NCBI GenBank assembly: GCA_001557505.1
Contig: LSAX01000002.1
Location: 1,240,001 to 1,304,000, forward strand
Direction of reading: 5' to 3'
DNA length: 64,000 nt
Source: Reticulascus tulasneorum
Taxonomy: Eukaryota; Ascomycota; Sordariomycetes; Glomerellales; Reticulascaceae
The notes under the pieces were generated by a model. It did not search any database and was not told the origin of the DNA. It saw only the letters and a list, made by a program, of their open reading frames with translations. Below, piece after piece: positions 48,026 to 59,485 of this stretch. Position numbers and translations under genes: made by a program. The stretch's first letter is position 1; every line of letters begins with the position of its first letter.

Positions 48026-50027
48026 GGTTGTGAAATGATAAAGTTGATAGCTTGGTTTGCAGAAGTATACTCGAGTAGAACTCAACGCTTTCCTGGCTGG
48101 TTGGTCTACTGAAGTGGAATCCAGATAGGACGCCGTGGATTACATACTTAGTCGAGCTCAACAACCAACCATGATGACGTCCCTGCTGGAACAGTCCATA
48201 TGAGTTTGGCTTTGTACCTCTACCCGCATCGCGTAGCCCATGCAAAGCAGAAGCAAATGATTCTTGACCGACGGTGATGTCATCGTGTTATTTGGGAGCT
48301 CAGTTCCACCAACCAACCAATTGGGTCGCAGAAGAAAAGTGTGGAATCTACTATATTCAGGAGATGATTTTACACATCCAGGTTCTCCAGACTGCAGCCT
48401 CCACAAGGACAGGCTATCTCAGCCGCTCGGCCCGCTTATGAACTTAGCCGCAGCCCCCAGAGATTGGCCGCAATTTAGCCAACAAATCAAAATCTCTTCG
48501 AACTCTGTAACGTGTGCGCCTCACCAACAGCTTCCAGGCCACAGACGAAACCTGCTATTTCGATTCGGCGCTATTGTTACATTCGCGCCGATGAAGGTAA
48601 ATCCAGGAAACTCACAGAATGCAGCGCCGTAATAGTAAATGCAGGCCCAACCAACTGCAGGTAACATGGTCCTATCGGTGAGTATTCAGAAATGAGCCTA
48701 ATCAAGAAAACTATGATCAAGAGCAAAAATGCGACAGTGTACCAACCGCAGGTTGACTTAAGGCCAGTCCAGCTACCTCCTTAGAATGGCCGAGATTATG
48801 GAAAGCTAGAGAGATTCGACGTCATGTCATGCAGTAAATATTATACAATCCCCAACATCTTGGCAAGCCTCTTCAGCATCTTGGAATCTGTGTCAATCGG
48901 AGTTTCCACGACCATTCCATGCTAGTACGAGGATGTTGGTGTCTTCGCCAAGTCTTTTGGAATTGTGGTTGCCACGTTAATTTACAGCTGAGCGTTTAAC
49001 TACCAGGTTATAGAAGCGGGTGACTTTTGACAGGGAGAAAAAAGCCTGTGAGTTTGGACGGATACTTAGAGCATAGCCCACAAGCTAATTAATTTAGCAC
49101 AACCCGACCGTTTGGCTATCCAGATTGAGGCTGTTTAAGGCCAGCCCCGCACTGCCTGGATATGCTTGGTTAACGGAATGACCTGCCGGCGATACACGGC
49201 CATCAATAACTTGTGGACTAGACGCCAACAGAGTAGTAGTGCGCCATCACCGCCGTCAATCTCTGAGCGCCTGCCCGTATGTAAGCCGTGTCATCGTATT
49301 CTGACGACGACCCAACCAATGAATTCCGAGAAACAGCCAGTTCTTCTTGACATGTTTTGGAGTACATCATGAGCTTATTGAGGCAAAATCTCCGACCTGG
49401 ATGGTCCCAGGATGAACACTAGCCTCCAGGGCATTGGAGAGACTGCGTTGTTGGTCTCAGGAAACACGGCGCAGCGACTCTGATAATGGTTCGTTGGTGA
49501 GCTTCAAATTCTGTATCCGCTCCTCTGCATCCCATGTAGGCAATTTCACGAAGCTCAATGGGATTCTCAATCAAGATACCGAGCAATATCGCATTGAGCA
49601 CCATGATGTTAAATTGCAGATGACAGCCATTTCAGCTGATGGTGTTGACGAGTAAACCTTGGCAGGAATTTTGCTCTTGCATGCATTCTGTGGCACCGAT
49701 CCTTTCTAAGCCAACATGTCTGAATTTCAGATTCAATCAGAGTTCCGGTCAGGACCACGCCAATGGGTGTAGGTGTACATCCGTGTTCCTCCCAACGTGC
49801 AACGCAGCTCTGTGCTCTCAGACGATGACAGGACCAATCTGCACGAAGACAAAAAAAAGTAGGATCTTGGGTTATTTAAGAGTCTTTCCTGCTCCCAGGT
49901 TCCCAGTTTTGACTCTTCAAGCTACTAAGATTTTCTGTTATCATCTGAGAATAACTTACAATTTATCACGGCCCTCAATACATCTGTTCTGATTCCATTT
50001 CAGTCTTCTCCCAATATTGTCTACAAG
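48026..50027. other. Intergenic region
   Basis: About 2 kb, divergent promoters of the cysteine-rich gene and the next secreted-protein gene. Short ORFs only; nothing recognised. The last 40 bases before 50028 are pyrimidine-rich. Confidence 0.4.
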
Positions 50028-51511
50028 ATGCTCAAGGTCTTCCATATCTTGGCCCTTACTGCAACAGTGACTGTATCAATTGTTGCTGGAAGGGACACGT
50101 CACCAACTCGGTACACTATTTGCGGTGCTGATCGAGGGTAAGTCAATCCTGGCGAAGGATAGTTCTACTCCATACATGATCAAAGCAAGAATACCAATCT
50201 AACAAAGAGGTGTAGATACACGGAGAAAGACTCAACAGCTGCAGCCAAATATCTGGAGGAGAATATTCTCACATCTAATCCCTTCTATATGGCTCAAGAG
50301 GACTGCATTTATGCTCATGTGAACACTACTGTCATCAGCTTGTGCAATGGGAACGCTCGCAATCGTACTATCAACAGGGCTGAGGTTCGACGTGGCATTG
50401 CGCAGCTTGTCAAGGACTGCGGTCTTGAAGGCGGCTTCACCGGCATCCATGTCGTAAACAACCTGACCTTCGCCGCATTTGGAGTTGGCGGTAGGAGTCT
50501 GGCGATCCCAGCAGGGTCCAATACACCCGACGTTCCAGGAGCCAAAAAAAAGGAACAATGGTCTTCTTAAGCGTGACTGCTCATGGGCATATGATGGCAA
50601 GCCCCATACCGACTGCGCAGCGCCAAACAAGATGAATAGCGACGGCTCTTGTGGTGGCGAGATATCTGCTGATCGACAACAATGCCAGACCTTCTGTGAG
50701 CAAGTACGAACGGGCTTCTTGGGGCATGAAACACGCGCACCAGGTCCGGGAGGTAACCCGCAACCTCCTGGCAATCAACCCGAAATAACAGAAGGCTCAG
50801 AGACTTCAATTTCTCATGGGTTTTCCATCGGAGCTGAAGGCATCTACAAAGACGCTATTGGGGCAGGGGTTAGTTATCAATGTTTGTCTATCCATCTGGC
50901 CGTTTCTGCTCGGGCAAGCAAATGACACATCTCACACATCCTAGGGTCAATCACTCACACAACGCTCGAGTCAACTACCCAGACTAGTCAAGAGCGTAGT
51001 TCTGAATGGTTCTCGCGCTGGGTCTTTTTCCCAAAGCTCATTGAGAGCTGTGGTACGATTTCTCGCAAAACATACTCGGCCCCGACACCATGCACAGGTA
51101 TGAGCTGTACCGGCCTCCCAGCGGACGAGGCCGATTGTATTGGTGATCTGGAGACGATCCACGATGTATGCTCTACAGTACCAAAGTTGGACGAGCAAGG
51201 AAAACCCGAAGTGTACTGGACTGTCCGTAAGTGAGCGAATCTCTCCATGACATGAATTGCCCATGAAATTGAAGCCTACGCCCTGGATAGTGAAAGCTCA
51301 TGACATCCAACTAATCATAAAATTTGCAGGCTACGAAGACAAAGATGGCAACCCACGACCGATGGAGGAGCAGCACTCATCATATAAAAGCGTATGCACC
51401 TCACCCAACCCAGATGGTGACGAAGATTTGGAATGCTACAACCATATACCTGCCCGCATGGCGATGCGGAATTACAACCAGCTTGAAGCTTTGCATATTA
51501 TTCGCAACTGA
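50028..51511 (+). pseudogene. Secreted Kex2-site protein, frame broken at an A8 run (or mis-assembled)
   Basis: Exons 50028-50137, 50216-50881, 50945-51226 and 51330-51511 are all in phase except for one break. A signal peptide (MLKVFHILALTATVTVS) leads to a first domain with NRTINRAEVRRGIAQLVKDCG. Coding then shifts by one base at or near A8 (50544-50551). Beyond it come a Lys-Arg site and a Cys-rich segment (DCSWAYDGKPHTDC, QQCQTFCE), a GIYKDAIGAGVSYQ region, FFPKLIESCGTIS and a final Cys-containing exon. Total length would be about 412 codons. The original frame stops at 50570. An intron from 50454 to 50511 or 50514 would also restore phase but would delete a well-formed strand (NLTFAAFGVGGR). 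I do not recognise a named function. All other splice sites are good, arguing for a recent lesion or a sequencing indel. Confidence 0.65.
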
Positions 51512-52134
51512 TAAGCGCACGTTCAATTTTTTTCAAGCGCTTGCATAGTCTTCTTCTATTCATTTGAGGCTTCGACGCTTCTTCACCTGGCCGACGAGCC
51601 CCCGACGCACATGTAGCATTTCATAACATCCGCACCTTGCAGATGTGAACTGGATATCTTTCCATGCTTGTCTTTTCTTTGACTTATGTAACCTGGGTTT
51701 CCTCCGTATATTCGTTCTTCATTTGTCTTGTGCTCTTAGGCAGCGAACTTGTTCGTTTTGTCCCAGCTAGCTAGGACTTCCAATGAAAACGGAAGCAAGT
51801 GGGTGGTACTACCATTGCGACATTGATATCTATGCTCTGAATAGCTTCAGGTCCTAAATACACGTACTTGTGCAGCCTACTAAAGCAGTTGATTCGATTG
51901 ACTTGTATTTGCTATTGTCACAGCACAATTTGCGGTGGGCATTAAGTGCTGGCCTTGGCTCCGTTTTCTCCTGCGAGTGTCGTTGGGCCTACTCGTAACC
52001 AATTTACCCCCGCCCCTCATGAACCTTTTGCCTTGTCAAGGAGATTATTCTCCGGTTCATGAGATCGATAGGTCACTAGTTCGTTGTAGAGTGACATACG
52101 CCGTGACTCATTCTATTTCTTTCAGCCGTTAGCT
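51512..52134. other. Intergenic region
   Basis: About 620 AT-rich bases after the secreted-protein gene. A CAG preceded by pyrimidines at about 52117-52126 could be a splice acceptor for the small ORF that follows. No other gene was seen. Confidence 0.4.
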
Positions 52135-52302
52135 ATGTCCCGAACAGAGCGAGAAGCATGGCGTTTTGTTTTTAAATATTTAAGAGACTCTTTTATTATA
52201 GCGGTAATGACTGGATGCTTTATTGCGTTGTGGGAACGAAATAACCTCGGACTAGAAGTAGATGAGAATTCCAAGTACATCCCTCCACCGTTTAATGATT
52301 GA
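52135..52302 (+). CDS. Possible small membrane protein (55 aa) or last exon
   Basis: An ATG at 52135 opens 55 codons with a coherent profile: a charged amphipathic start (MSRTEREAWRFVFKYLRD), one hydrophobic segment (SFIIAVMTGCFIALW) and a polar end (KYIPPPFND). A pyrimidine-rich CAG just upstream could instead make it the final exon of a larger gene. There is no homology that I can name and no second line of support. It is convergent with the gene ending at 52354. Confidence 0.3.
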   Translation: MSRTEREAWRFVFKYLRDSFIIAVMTGCFIALWERNNLGLEVDENSKYIPPPFND

Positions 52303-52353
52303 TAAAATCATCGAAATAGCCCTTGTGACATGTAGACTGTTCCCGCTCTGAGG

Positions 52354-53042
52354 CTAAGCCTCGTCCTCTTCCAGATCTGGTGCGGTGATCTCATAGGCAT
52401 CAAATTCCGTGGGAATCGACGCATCAGCGACCTCGCTCGCCCACAAATCATTAAGGGCATCAATGTGGGCTTGCGGTGCCGTCTCGTTGACATGAAAAAC
52501 GCGACCGTTGATTTCAAATGTGTTTGGCTCGACTGTTCCATTGCACGGTCTCTGCCTCTCTTCGCCTTCCAAAGTAACGCCCGTGTTTCCTACCTGCACT
52601 TTGCAACCAGCACACCAACCATGGCCCCTAACGTAGGTGTTTGCAGTTAGACAATTGTTGGCTCCGCCTGCTGTAAAGGCAACAACCTGAGCGCAAGGGT
52701 CGCCGTTTGATTCTCGAAAGCTATTTACCGTGCTGTTGTTAGTAGAGCCGCTTATTTCCGGATCCAGATGATGTGAAAGGGAATCAAGAAAGAAAGCGAA
52801 AAGAAATTCTGGACTTCTCACAGTATATGGATGTCTCTTGATCTGCAGCCAATACAGCTCCCCGAGCGGAACGCTACAGTTCCTCTGCAGCACAAGCCCG
52901 CTGGGATATTGTAACAGTAACGCGCATTACCCTGGCAGCGAATATTTCTATATTGCTTGAGATTAACAGCAGAGACGAGTGGGGGCAAGGAGCTGGCCAC
53001 AGCCAGGGCGAAAAGAACAAGTTCTGGGGTGTTGAAGAGCAT
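52354..53042 (-). CDS. Secreted cysteine-rich protein, paralogue A of a divergent pair
   Basis: Exon 1 (53042-52822, 221 nt) and exon 2 (52732-52354) give 199 residues; intron 52821-52733 uses GTGAGA and CAG. An alternative acceptor at 52751 adds six residues in frame. Signal peptide MLFNTPELVLFALAVASSLPP...SAV is followed by a Cys-dense module (RCQGNARYCYNIPAGLCC, FRSGSCIGCRSRD), then after the intron DPCAQVVAFTAGGANNC, GHGWCAGC, and a Cys-poor acidic tail with EPNTFEINGRVFHVNET and ending LEEDEA. The same order and the same exon-1 length occur in the gene at 54192-54861. The family is unknown; it is most likely an extracellular disulphide-bonded protein, possibly effector-like (inference). 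Confidence 0.75.
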
Positions 53043-54191
53043 AGTGATGGCGGGCAATTTGTCTTTGGTCTTCAGTATGAGACTATGAACACGAGTTGAA
53101 GCCGTTGAACAAGATGAATGAGCATTTCTCCCTGTGAGCCCGGGATGCTCGTTTAAATAACTAAAAAATAGTAGCACAGATTACTTGATATGGATTGTGG
53201 CCGCTCTGAATTTCTTTCACTCCTCCCCACACTGGATCATCTTCCACCCCTCCATGCAGTTCCTATCCGAGAAAGCTAGCGCTTGCCAGCAGACCGTATT
53301 CCAACTCACGATGATAACAACACTCTTCTAGATTGGTTCATGTGGGAACCCCAGAATCCTGAAGTGCCTCATTGTAACGCTCTGGGTACGCGTATCCGGG
53401 ACAGACCTCTTCTAGTCTCATGGCCGGAATCCTGTTCAAGAAGTGGCTAAGTTAGTGCTCTCCGGTTGGCTGCACATTGCGGCTCGAATTCAAGAACCGT
53501 GGAACAAATTTTTGTCTTGATGCGCGTGATATGAATCAGAGCGCGTTGCTGAAGGAGCCTGGCGCAGATTATGTTCGGGGCCATAGCAACATTTTCTGTC
53601 CTATTTGCGGATTTTGATCCTCAAAACTTGACAGAAAATGACTGGTATATCGGTTCCTAAAGGCTATTGTGATATGTGAACACTTTCTCACTCTAACTAA
53701 ACCAGCTTGGTGCCTTGGCGATTAACTTACTTAGTGTTAGAGAGTTTAATTTGATAGATAGCTGTGTCTTAGTAGTGACAGGACTTGGTTGAGATCTACT
53801 CTCATGCCCTAGCTTATGATATTGTCACTACTTGTAGTTCGGCAATGCTGCTGAAGGGCAGAACTTGCATAAGAATCTGGGAAACCGATGTCTTGGCAAT
53901 ATGGTAGGATTTCAATATATCTTATCTGGCGTTAGGGCTGAGGTGAGAATTGCCAATGACACCTTCTTTGATATGAAGACGCTACGGATACGCGTAAGTT
54001 TTCTGTTTGTTCCTTCTAGCTTCGTTGGCAGTTAAAGGAGCAGAGGCTAGAAAAGTACCAGGTAATGAGATTGACTTGGAGAGAAATCAGACATGTAAAC
54101 GCATATAAGGCCTCGTAATTCCTGGTTGGCTCAGTTTTAGTTTCTCGTTCTTGAAGTACCAAAGACAAAAGATTTTACACACCCTTTCACC
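53043..54191. promoter_or_regulatory. Shared divergent promoter region of the paralogous pair
   Basis: About 1.15 kb between the head-to-head starts. AT-rich with no ORF of note. If the pair arose by inverted duplication, remnants of symmetry could remain, but I see no long inverted repeat by eye. Confidence 0.45.
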
Positions 54192-54861
54192 ATGCTTGTT
54201 ACTATCACTCAACTACTCTTCGCCTTCGGTGCGATCAGCTCTCTGCTAAGTGTAGCCTCTGCCGTGGAGCTCAGACAATACAAAGGGAGCGAGTGTACGG
54301 GAAACAGGCTCTATTGTCGGAACATTGCCGCCCGAGTTTGCTGTTCCAGGGCTGGTTCGACCTTTAGGTCTGGGAGTTGCCTGTCCTGCACCTCTGCAGA
54401 TACACACATTGTGTAAGTTGCTGAAGTATTTTCTATTCCCTCCTTTTTCTTTTCTTTCTTTGTAGTACCAACTTCGACAATAAACCTACCTGCTGATTTG
54501 AAATAGCTGGACACAAAGAAGCAACCTTCGATGTGGTTCGAGGGGAAGCGAAACTGCTGGCGGAGCCAACAACTGCCAAACAGTGTTTGCCTCGCTTACC
54601 GGACATAGCTGGTGCCGCGGGTGCACGGAAAGGGTTGGGAGTAGCTCTATTGGCGAGAGCGAGGCTGTACCGGCTCAATGCACCGAGACAGTCGAACCTG
54701 ACTTGCTTGAAATTGATGGTCGCTTCTTCGACGTCAATGACACAGTGCCGCAGGTCCACAAGGACGAGCTATATAGATTGTGGGAGGGCGGAATCGCCGC
54801 TCGTGCTATTCCTTCTGAGTTGGACATCTTCGAGACTACCTATGTCCCAGACGAGGAATAG
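54192..54861 (+). CDS. Secreted cysteine-rich protein, paralogue B of a divergent pair
   Basis: Exon 1 (54192-54412, 221 nt) and exon 2 (54507-54861) give 191 residues; the 94-bp intron has GTAAGT and TAG. Signal peptide MLVTITQLLFAFGAISSLLSV...SAV, then ELRQYKGSECTGNRLYCRNI, ARVCC, FRSGSCLSCTSADTHIV, and in exon 2 TAGGANNCQTV, GHSWCRGC, a run of acidic residues and EPDLLEIDGRFFDVNDTVPQVH, ending VPDEE. Cysteine positions, the TAGGANNC and GH-x-WC-x-GC motifs, the V-E-P-x-x-x-E-I-x-G-R-x-F segment and the intron position all match paralogue A, so homology is clear even though identity is moderate. Function unknown; secreted. Confidence 0.8.
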
Positions 54862-55957
54862 CTTGATGGCTAGTGGAGGGAATCGTGGGGACGAGGGCGG
54901 GTTCGGGGGGTTCTCGTAATTTTCTACTGTGCTCCTTAGTGCTGAGTTTGGTCGTTTTTTTTTCTCTTTTCTCTTGTTTAGCTTTGAGCCATTTGATAAT
55001 GAAAACAATGTTTGTTCCTGGTCGAAGTTACTTCGAGTGTCACTTGTCGTAACCACGTGATAGTAATTAATCAATTAAACATCTTAAAAGAACAAACTAG
55101 GACTGCTTATTTCGAGACTGGCCAGGCATTTTTTAATAAATAAAATTGGATAGTCCACGGATCCACATTTAACGCTAACAATGAGCGCTTACCGTTCTTC
55201 CGTTGTCAAGTTTGTCTCCCTCAATGCGATACATACTAGTAACTCGTCTGCCCATGCCTTAGGCCAATAGCAGTCTGCATCTGTCGAGGCTATAAATGTC
55301 GTAAATTGGGGTTTCGTCTGTGCAGCGGTGTGTGTGTGTGTTTTTAGCTCTGTTTGGTCCAGTTGGCGGCATTGGTCAGATTCCACTTCAAAGTATGTTG
55401 AGGTTGAAATTTGGATATCTGCTCATCATGGCTTTCAGTAGTTGGCAGGATCTAACAGTAACTTTTCTTTTAGAGACAAACATGATCCCAGACTCTTGAA
55501 CAATCCGAGACCACAACAAGCAGCCCAGAGCAGAAATTTATGGGCGCCAATCCCTTATAATATGTGTCTCCTCGAGCAACTTCGTCTACTTTGTCGACTA
55601 TCCAACTCAATTGTGAGTCTAATTGTATCTTGACCGTGCACACCTGGTCCCGGACCTTTGCCCCTAGCCAATCCTGGGGCCAGAGCTTGGACCCTTCCAT
55701 TGAAACTTTCCGAAACCCTCCTTGCCCAATGAACCTCATCCTTCACTGCCGCAGACACTGATTAGCAGCCCGCCCTCTACCTAGCCCGTGGCTCTAAGCA
55801 CGTCGAGTGAAGTCGGACAAGTCTACCTCATCCGCCTCTACAACTGGAGCCTCTGCTACGGCAGCGCAAGCCTGTCGCTTCATTCTGAGCCGCTCCTCGC
55901 GTTTGACCTTCATGTCATAAGCCTGGCCGATGCGTCAGCATACTTGGTTGACATCAC
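54862..55957. other. Convergent intergenic region with GT microsatellite
   Basis: About 1.1 kb. A (GT)7 run lies at 55328-55341, and a T-run at about 54955-54962. Short ORFs on both strands show no family features. Confidence 0.45.
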
Positions 55958-56624
55958 TCAAAAGAATTTCACTCTTACATTTTGGAGATCTCGGACACGG
56001 CTTTGGAAGAAATCTAAACCCGCAAGTTAGAATCACAGTCCTGAACATGTCTTTTAAGGCTTGAAACTCACCGAAGTCAAGCTGGTTGAAGAGGAGACCT
56101 TGCTGAAGGAGGGCCAGGATATCAAATTGGCTGATGAAGCCGAATTGTGCAAGCTGTGCAAGCTGCTGCACCTGGGCAAACAGCAAGAGCTCCTGGTTCA
56201 CGCCAAGACCGGAAAAGCTGTCGGCATTAAAAATTCCGCCCAGGCCAATCACATTGAGGAGCTGATCGATGGAGTCCAAGAGAGCTTCCTCGTCAACATC
56301 CTGGTTCACATCGAAAACGTCGTCATTGTTCTCGTTGTCGTCTGCCTCGTCGGCGGCTGCCTCCTCGGCTGCTGCTTGCTCTTCCGCTGCTTGTTCTTGT
56401 GCCGCTTGTTCTTCGGCGGCTGCTTCCTCTTCAGCTCCAACATCTACGGCCACATCAGCCTCGTCGACATCAGCTTCTTCAGCCGCGGCCTCCTCAGCCA
56501 CGGCGGTTTCGTTGGCCTGAGCCGCCTGACGGAGGACAAGGCCGGTACTGCGGCTCTGAGGGTGGGGAATGCTGAGGGCTGACACCAGGCCAGTAGCAAG
56601 GAGAAGAATGGTGGCGGACTTCAT
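55958..56624 (-). CDS. Secreted protein with Ala/Glu-rich acidic region and Leu/Gln-rich core
   Basis: Exon 1 (56624-56072) and exon 2 (56013-55958) give 202 residues; the 58-bp intron has a GTGAGT donor, a CTAAC branch site and TTTAG. Signal peptide MKSATILLLATGLVSALSIP; then a low-complexity acidic stretch of alternating Ala and Glu (AAAEEADVDEADVAVDVGAE, EEQAAQEQAAEEQ); then a hydrophobic, Leu/Gln-rich core (LLNVIGLGGIFNADSF, GLGVNQELLLFAQVQQLAQL, LLQQGLLFNQLDF). The LGVNQ-L...LFN-LD pattern recurs in the gene at 43772-44221, so the two are probably distant paralogues, this one with an inserted acidic repeat. No Cys until the end; no enzyme motif. Likely extracellular. Confidence 0.72.
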
Positions 56625-58550
56625 GATGGATGAACGAAGGGGTATCGTTAAAATAATCTGCCAATTGTTAGTCGGTGCTAAACTGCGTCGGCATGTTCCT
56701 AAGCCTACATAAGAAGTGAACTAGTGTTGAGGTCAAAGAATAGAAACAGAGCACAGCTAACAAAAATCAGTAACGATCTATTACAAGTTGTCGACGACAT
56801 CACGAACCTCTTTAGAATGAATAGATGTAAATATGAAGAAAAGAGACACAGTCTTGAAAGAAGAAAAACCCAAAAAAACCTTGCTCTGTCCCGGGACGCA
56901 AAGATCATTATATCTCATCTTAGCTTTTAAGCATAATCACCGAGTGGATATGGGCTGATATCACCTCATCACAGACCACAGCTAAAACTTTGGATGGCAT
57001 ATATCACAAGGTTTGAAACCGAAGCCGCCAAGAACCTCGAAATCCCAAACGGGAATAGGAGAGGACAATCATGGTCGGGAGGGCATGAACAAGCACTGCG
57101 TTTCCACCGTGCGAGGTTCGAGATCAAGAGTACATGCCCGACCAACGTCATCCCATGCCCAATTGAGAAACACGCCGTGTATACCATGCTGGCATTGTGT
57201 GAGCCAGGATACTATTCTGGCGTGAAGGAATTTGTCAACTTGCTAGGTGGGACGCTGATTGGATAGGTCACTTGTTTTGACCGGAAAATCCGTTCCTTGG
57301 CATGGTGAGATAGACTGAGGATCAGGCTGGAGAGCACACAGTGCTTGAGTGGAGGAAGACGTCGAGGATCTCGGGGAATAAAAGACTGGGCTCGGACAAT
57401 TTCTGGTGCGGATGGATTCTCTGCGCCAAGCTGTCAATCAGGGGTTTGGATGCATCAGAAATTGTTAGTGATTGGTAGGATTTCAGCCTCAATATGCTTC
57501 AATCCATTAACAGTGCTGATCCCCATGTTTGCGTTTTCCGACGCCTCCGACGTCTCAGCCCGTCACGATCGTCCGGACGGCACGGAAGACACGTCAAAAC
57601 TCCAAACTGAATTGATGCTGTAGTTAAAGACAGAAGAAGAAAAAAACCGGGCTGTACGTTACACACACCCGCTGTGACTTTCGACGATTTAACGGCTGGA
57701 GGACACGGCAGTTCTACCGTGGCTGGGAAACAATTTGACAAGTGGCATGAGCGTGGAGAGAAAGAAACCGCCAAACTTTGGCACAAAACCCGAATAAGAA
57801 TAGGTCCAAAAAACCGGAGGAAATTCTACCATTATCCCAACGGCTCTCAAGGTAAATGTCAACAGGGAACTAGATATACCATGTCTGGTAGCTGTTTAAG
57901 GTTCAGAAGAAACGCCGCAGACCCTGGCCCTGGTGAAGGGTTCTTTGACACGAACAGTCCCAAACATCCAACAACATGCCAGTCCCAAAATGTGTAAGCA
58001 TAACATGGGACTGCTTCAGAGGCACCTGCCAAGAAACATGGGCTGATTGCTTATTTTGACACATCAGTAACCACCATGTGCCGGCCAGCCTTCTAGAACG
58101 CGCCACGAAGATCGGTGCACTGCCCGGTTGGAGCGCGGCCGGGGACGATTGCCCGTGCAAATGGTCTTTTTACCAAAGAGAAGCCGAAACACAACCGCCT
58201 CGGTCTCCATAACACCGCGCTCTGTGTGATCCTCGTTCCATCTGGATCCTCTTCTTTGTGATTCGCAACCCAGCGAAAGCAATGGCATCGGTGGGCAAGC
58301 CTAAATACCCAGACAGAACTTGTGGTAACAGATCGTCAATGGAGCAGTCCTCCGCCAAGTTTGAGTCTTGATTTTCCATTCATCCTGCCCGGCAAGACGT
58401 AGACTTCTACGTGGTGAGTGCGCTTCTCGCTGTTGTCTCTGCCGGACCAGCCAATGCCAATTCAGGCTCCCACATGCACAAATTAGAGCCACCTGCGGAC
58501 TGCAAGCGTAGCATGAGTTGAAATTATTGTCTTCATTAGGTATCGTCGCG
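56625..58550. other. Intergenic region
   Basis: About 1.9 kb. The ORF at 56994-57266 plus (90 codons, ATG) and others have no recognised features. A-runs are frequent (56871, 57640, 57810). No RNA gene or transposon was seen. Confidence 0.4.
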
Positions 58551-58919
58551 TCATCTGTCCACCCTCGGCCTCTCATTCTCTTTCTTCTCTTCGTGGAATC
58601 CCAGCCATTCCCCTATCATTCCACCTGGTTTCGGCACAGGGCATTCTCTCGCTTGTTGCCTGTCTTTTGCAAGTAATGTCTCATACTCGCTGGCCTGCTC
58701 AAATTGAAGGATCCCATCCTTGACTTCCGGGTTCTCCCGGCGTCTCCGTCTCCTCCGCCTGCCATTCTCATCCACCATGACGTCTCCATCGGCGTACGCC
58801 ATTCTCGGCGCCGGACATGGTAATATATGCGGGACCCCAACGACGAAGAAGCTGACGACGACAGTTGTTGCGAAGAGAGAGGAGGTCATTCGTGACCGGG
58901 GATGAAGGTGTGGTGGCAT
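58551..58919 (-). CDS. Small single-pass membrane protein (122 aa), possibly mitochondrial
   Basis: Start ATG 58919 (a second in-frame ATG at 58889 begins directly at the hydrophobic segment). A basic N-terminus (PHLHPRSR) precedes one membrane helix (SLFATTVVVSFFVVGVPHIL), then PCPAPRMAYADGD, a run of eight arginines, an acidic/amphipathic stretch (KDGILQFEQASEYETLLA) and RECPVPKPGGMIGEWLGFHEE. The layout (short positively charged start, one helix, Cys-Pro motifs CP-x-P and CPVPKPGG) suggests a small organelle inner-membrane protein such as an assembly factor, but I cannot name it. It appears intact and well composed for a real gene. Confidence 0.6.
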   Translation of the reverse strand: MPPHLHPRSRMTSSLFATTVVVSFFVVGVPHILPCPAPRMAYADGDVMVDENGRRRRRRRRENPEVKDGILQFEQASEYETLLAKDRQQARECPVPKPGGMIGEWLGFHEEKKENERPRVDR

Positions 58920-59485
58920 GATGCTCTCGGTAGGGAGGTGGATGGAGGTAGCTAGCTGCGATCAATTCGTGTCAGAATGGTCTACCATATCAGATGGAAG
59001 ACTTTGCTTGCCTATACCCGCCACATGCTCGCGTATCCGTCCAGAAGCTCTCAATTGGCGTCTGTGGGGGGTTTAGAGCTGATCTTGGTGGGTTGATTTC
59101 GCGCAACGTGATGAAAGCTTTAAGCTCGGATTGGTTTCGGCTGCATATGATTGGGCCTGTTCAGCATGCTGGCCCACCCGACTGGAACCTCGTCTTTAGT
59201 ACCCGGAAGCGGTAAAACTTTGCCTCCGAGAACGCCACTTTCCGGTACGTACCATCGGAAAGGTTCTTGCGCCACTTCTACCTCAAAATCAAATGAATCG
59301 CGACTGAATTGGTGAAGCTACGATAAGACCGATATCCCGACAACCTTGAGGTTCACAACGCATGTCACGTAGAAGACACACGACATGTTATGATACCCAG
59401 AATCAGCAGTCAGATACGGCAGATAATTGGCACAGTTCAGTGCAGCAGCAGACCTCTCGCGGCTTCGCAATAGAAGGCTGTGAAG
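58920..59485. promoter_or_regulatory. Divergent intergenic region
   Basis: About 565 bases between the divergent small membrane-protein gene and the phosphatase. Promoter assignment is positional; no motif is asserted. Confidence 0.4.

Noticed and set aside
55935..56072. Unspliced reading of the 3' end of the secreted acidic protein
   Set aside because: GTGAGT donor, CTAAC branch and TTTAG acceptor within 58 bp strongly indicate an intron, so the unspliced tail is not used.
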